A stretch of DNA of 64,000 bases, taken from NCBI GenBank assembly GCA_013397695.1, contig VYZI01000113.1, positions 712,791 to 776,790 of the forward strand, in the 5' to 3' direction. A model generated the notes under the pieces. That model had not been told where the DNA came from and made no database searches. It worked only from the letters and a program-made list of their open reading frames with translations. Both the position numbers and the translations under genes were made by a program. Positions 62,652-64,000 of this stretch are shown here, piece after piece (position 1 is the first letter of the stretch; each line of letters begins with the position of its first letter). The DNA is from Centropus unirufus. Its lineage: Eukaryota > Chordata > Aves > Cuculiformes > Centropidae.

Positions 62652-64000
62652 ATACATTGCATGACTTGATGGAAGACGCCACTGAACAAGTAATACCAAA
62701 TCGGTAGCCATGATGTTTACTGTTAGTCTTACTGCAAACACATTGTTTGATGTTAGCTACTAATAGCACTAATTAGATACTAAATAGCTACTAAAGCTGG
62801 GGGGAGGATCTTACATCTGTGTGAGCTCTGCAATATATTTGGCCTCCTTTAGTCTGAAGTAAGCAGTGCAATTCACCTGAACAGTTTTTTACTTCCTTAA
62901 TTTCGAAAGAAATATGTGTTGCTGGATGGAGGGGGAGAGGGAGCCACTGAGAGTCATCACGTTTCTCTTGCATTAAAGAGTGTCTCTCAGTTCATTCCCT
63001 TGTCTAATGAGGAAGTCTGAATCAGGCGATCAATAAAATATTCATAGAACAACACTAACTTGTGATGAAGTCTGCTCATAGTGTAGAAACCAGCAAATGA
63101 AGATGCACCGTGAAAGACAGGTGTTTTTTTGGTTCAGTTGTTCGTTTGTTTGTTTGTTTGTTTGTTTTAACTGAAACTGCCAAAGATCTATAAATTATTA
63201 TTCTTTTGCATTTATTTTCTTTCTTCTCTACAGAGTTGTGTGCTTTAACAGGAGTTATATATGTGTTTTGATAATTAACACCTTGCTTCATTACATGAGA
63301 TATTATCCTAGGTCTTGCATTTCTAACCAATATTGCAAAAATACAGGCAAGGAAAAGAAATTCTAAGAACTTCAAGTTTTCAGTGACTAAATACTTATGT
63401 GCTTGCACAGTAGATTAACATTTTTTAATCAAACATTCTTGAAATTAGAATTATTACTCTTAGACAGGATGATGTTTATAATATAATGTTTCATATCCAA
63501 GCCAATCATAATAAAGCACTCTTAACTACTTTTTTGTCCATAAATGTAACTCGTCTTAGAAACCACCTGGTAGACAAGAAAAGTCAAAAGGGAATTATGC
63601 ACTGGTATGCAGTAAGTCCCAAATACCTGATTTAATATATTTCTTTCAGTTCGGAGTCAGTCTCTTGCTCTGGAAAAATTCAGGTTTTCTGAAGAAAGCA
63701 TAAGCTTTACTAAAGCATTAAACTTCACGAAAAGCTGAGTAGGGGAAACTGCAAAAAGTAATTTTATGTATTTGTAGATATGTAACACATGCTTGAGCAG
63801 ACTTATAATAAAAATATATGCTTTTATTTTTTTTCACTACCTTTGGAATTTTTATGTCCTACCCTACCTGTCATTCACCAGTAAAGAATTAAAATCCTAT
63901 GTAAATATTTTCAGTAAATACTGATACCCCTAAAACAGAATATAGTGAAATGTCACCTGTACAGATAAATACCTTGAAATGATGTTTTTAGAAGTGTTGT
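62652..64000. other. Unique AT-rich DNA without a recognisable gene
   Basis: It contains a GTTT microsatellite (63144-63168). The 110-codon minus-strand frame at 63076-63408 runs through that microsatellite (hence its KTNKQTNKR stretch) and is a chance frame. Confidence 0.55.
63144..63168 (+). repeat. (GTTT)n microsatellite
   Basis: About six uninterrupted GTTT units. Confidence 0.9.

Noticed and set aside
63076..63408. 110-codon minus-strand frame with a Lys/Thr/Asn/Gln stretch
   Set aside because: The distinctive stretch is simply the translated GTTT microsatellite, and the rest has no family resemblance.
1..64000. CRISPR arrays, operons, phage or bacterial features
   Set aside because: No regularly spaced repeats, no dense coding, and the vertebrate repeats show that this is a eukaryotic nuclear sequence.

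Overview
The window looks like bird nuclear DNA from an AT-rich, gene-poor region (gene desert or very long intron). The organism call rests on the interspersed repeats. At least six CR1 LINE copies are present. They carry the typical avian CR1 3' end (tandem ATTCTATG-like octamers next to a 'GGTTGGAAGGGACCT'-type block, seen mostly in reverse complement) and recognisable CR1 reverse-transcriptase peptide. Two LTR-like segments have the CCAAT/TATA/AATAAA layout of endogenous retroviruses. A turtle or crocodilian is not formally excluded, because CR1 is shared, but bird is by far the best fit.

I found no protein-coding gene, tRNA, rRNA, snRNA or CpG island that I can support. Nearly all open frames are short, scattered over six frames and unlike any family I recognise. 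The only frames with clear homology lie inside CR1 copies.

Layout: 1-19490 is repeat-poor, AT-rich unique DNA with a perfect 10-bp-stem hairpin (1772-1799), a TTTC microsatellite feeding an exon-like segment (7340-7417), an unidentified pair of overlapping minus-strand frames (8473-8882) and an unidentified 169-codon minus-strand ORF (15789-16298). A CR1 stub lies at 19491-19606. 19607-36786 is again unique and featureless apart from small G/GA-rich patches. A CR1 copy with an unbroken C-terminal RT frame lies at 36787-37192. 40975-42720 is the longest element, a CR1 in plus orientation that has lost the RT catalytic core. An assembly gap (43069-43173) ends in a run of nine G and is bracketed by a 14-bp perfect inverted repeat. 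A minus-strand LTR-like segment starts at 47698. A compound ATT/GTT microsatellite lies at 49542-49577. The right end (57.7-62.7 kb) is the most repeat-dense part: a plus-strand LTR-like segment, then three minus-strand CR1 copies.

Nothing here forms an operon, a pathway or a novel molecular system. The items most worth checking are the two solo-LTR candidates (possible tissue-specific promoters), the 169-codon ORF whose stop codon lies inside a consensus splice donor, a few exon-like segments, and the gap flanked by inverted repeats.
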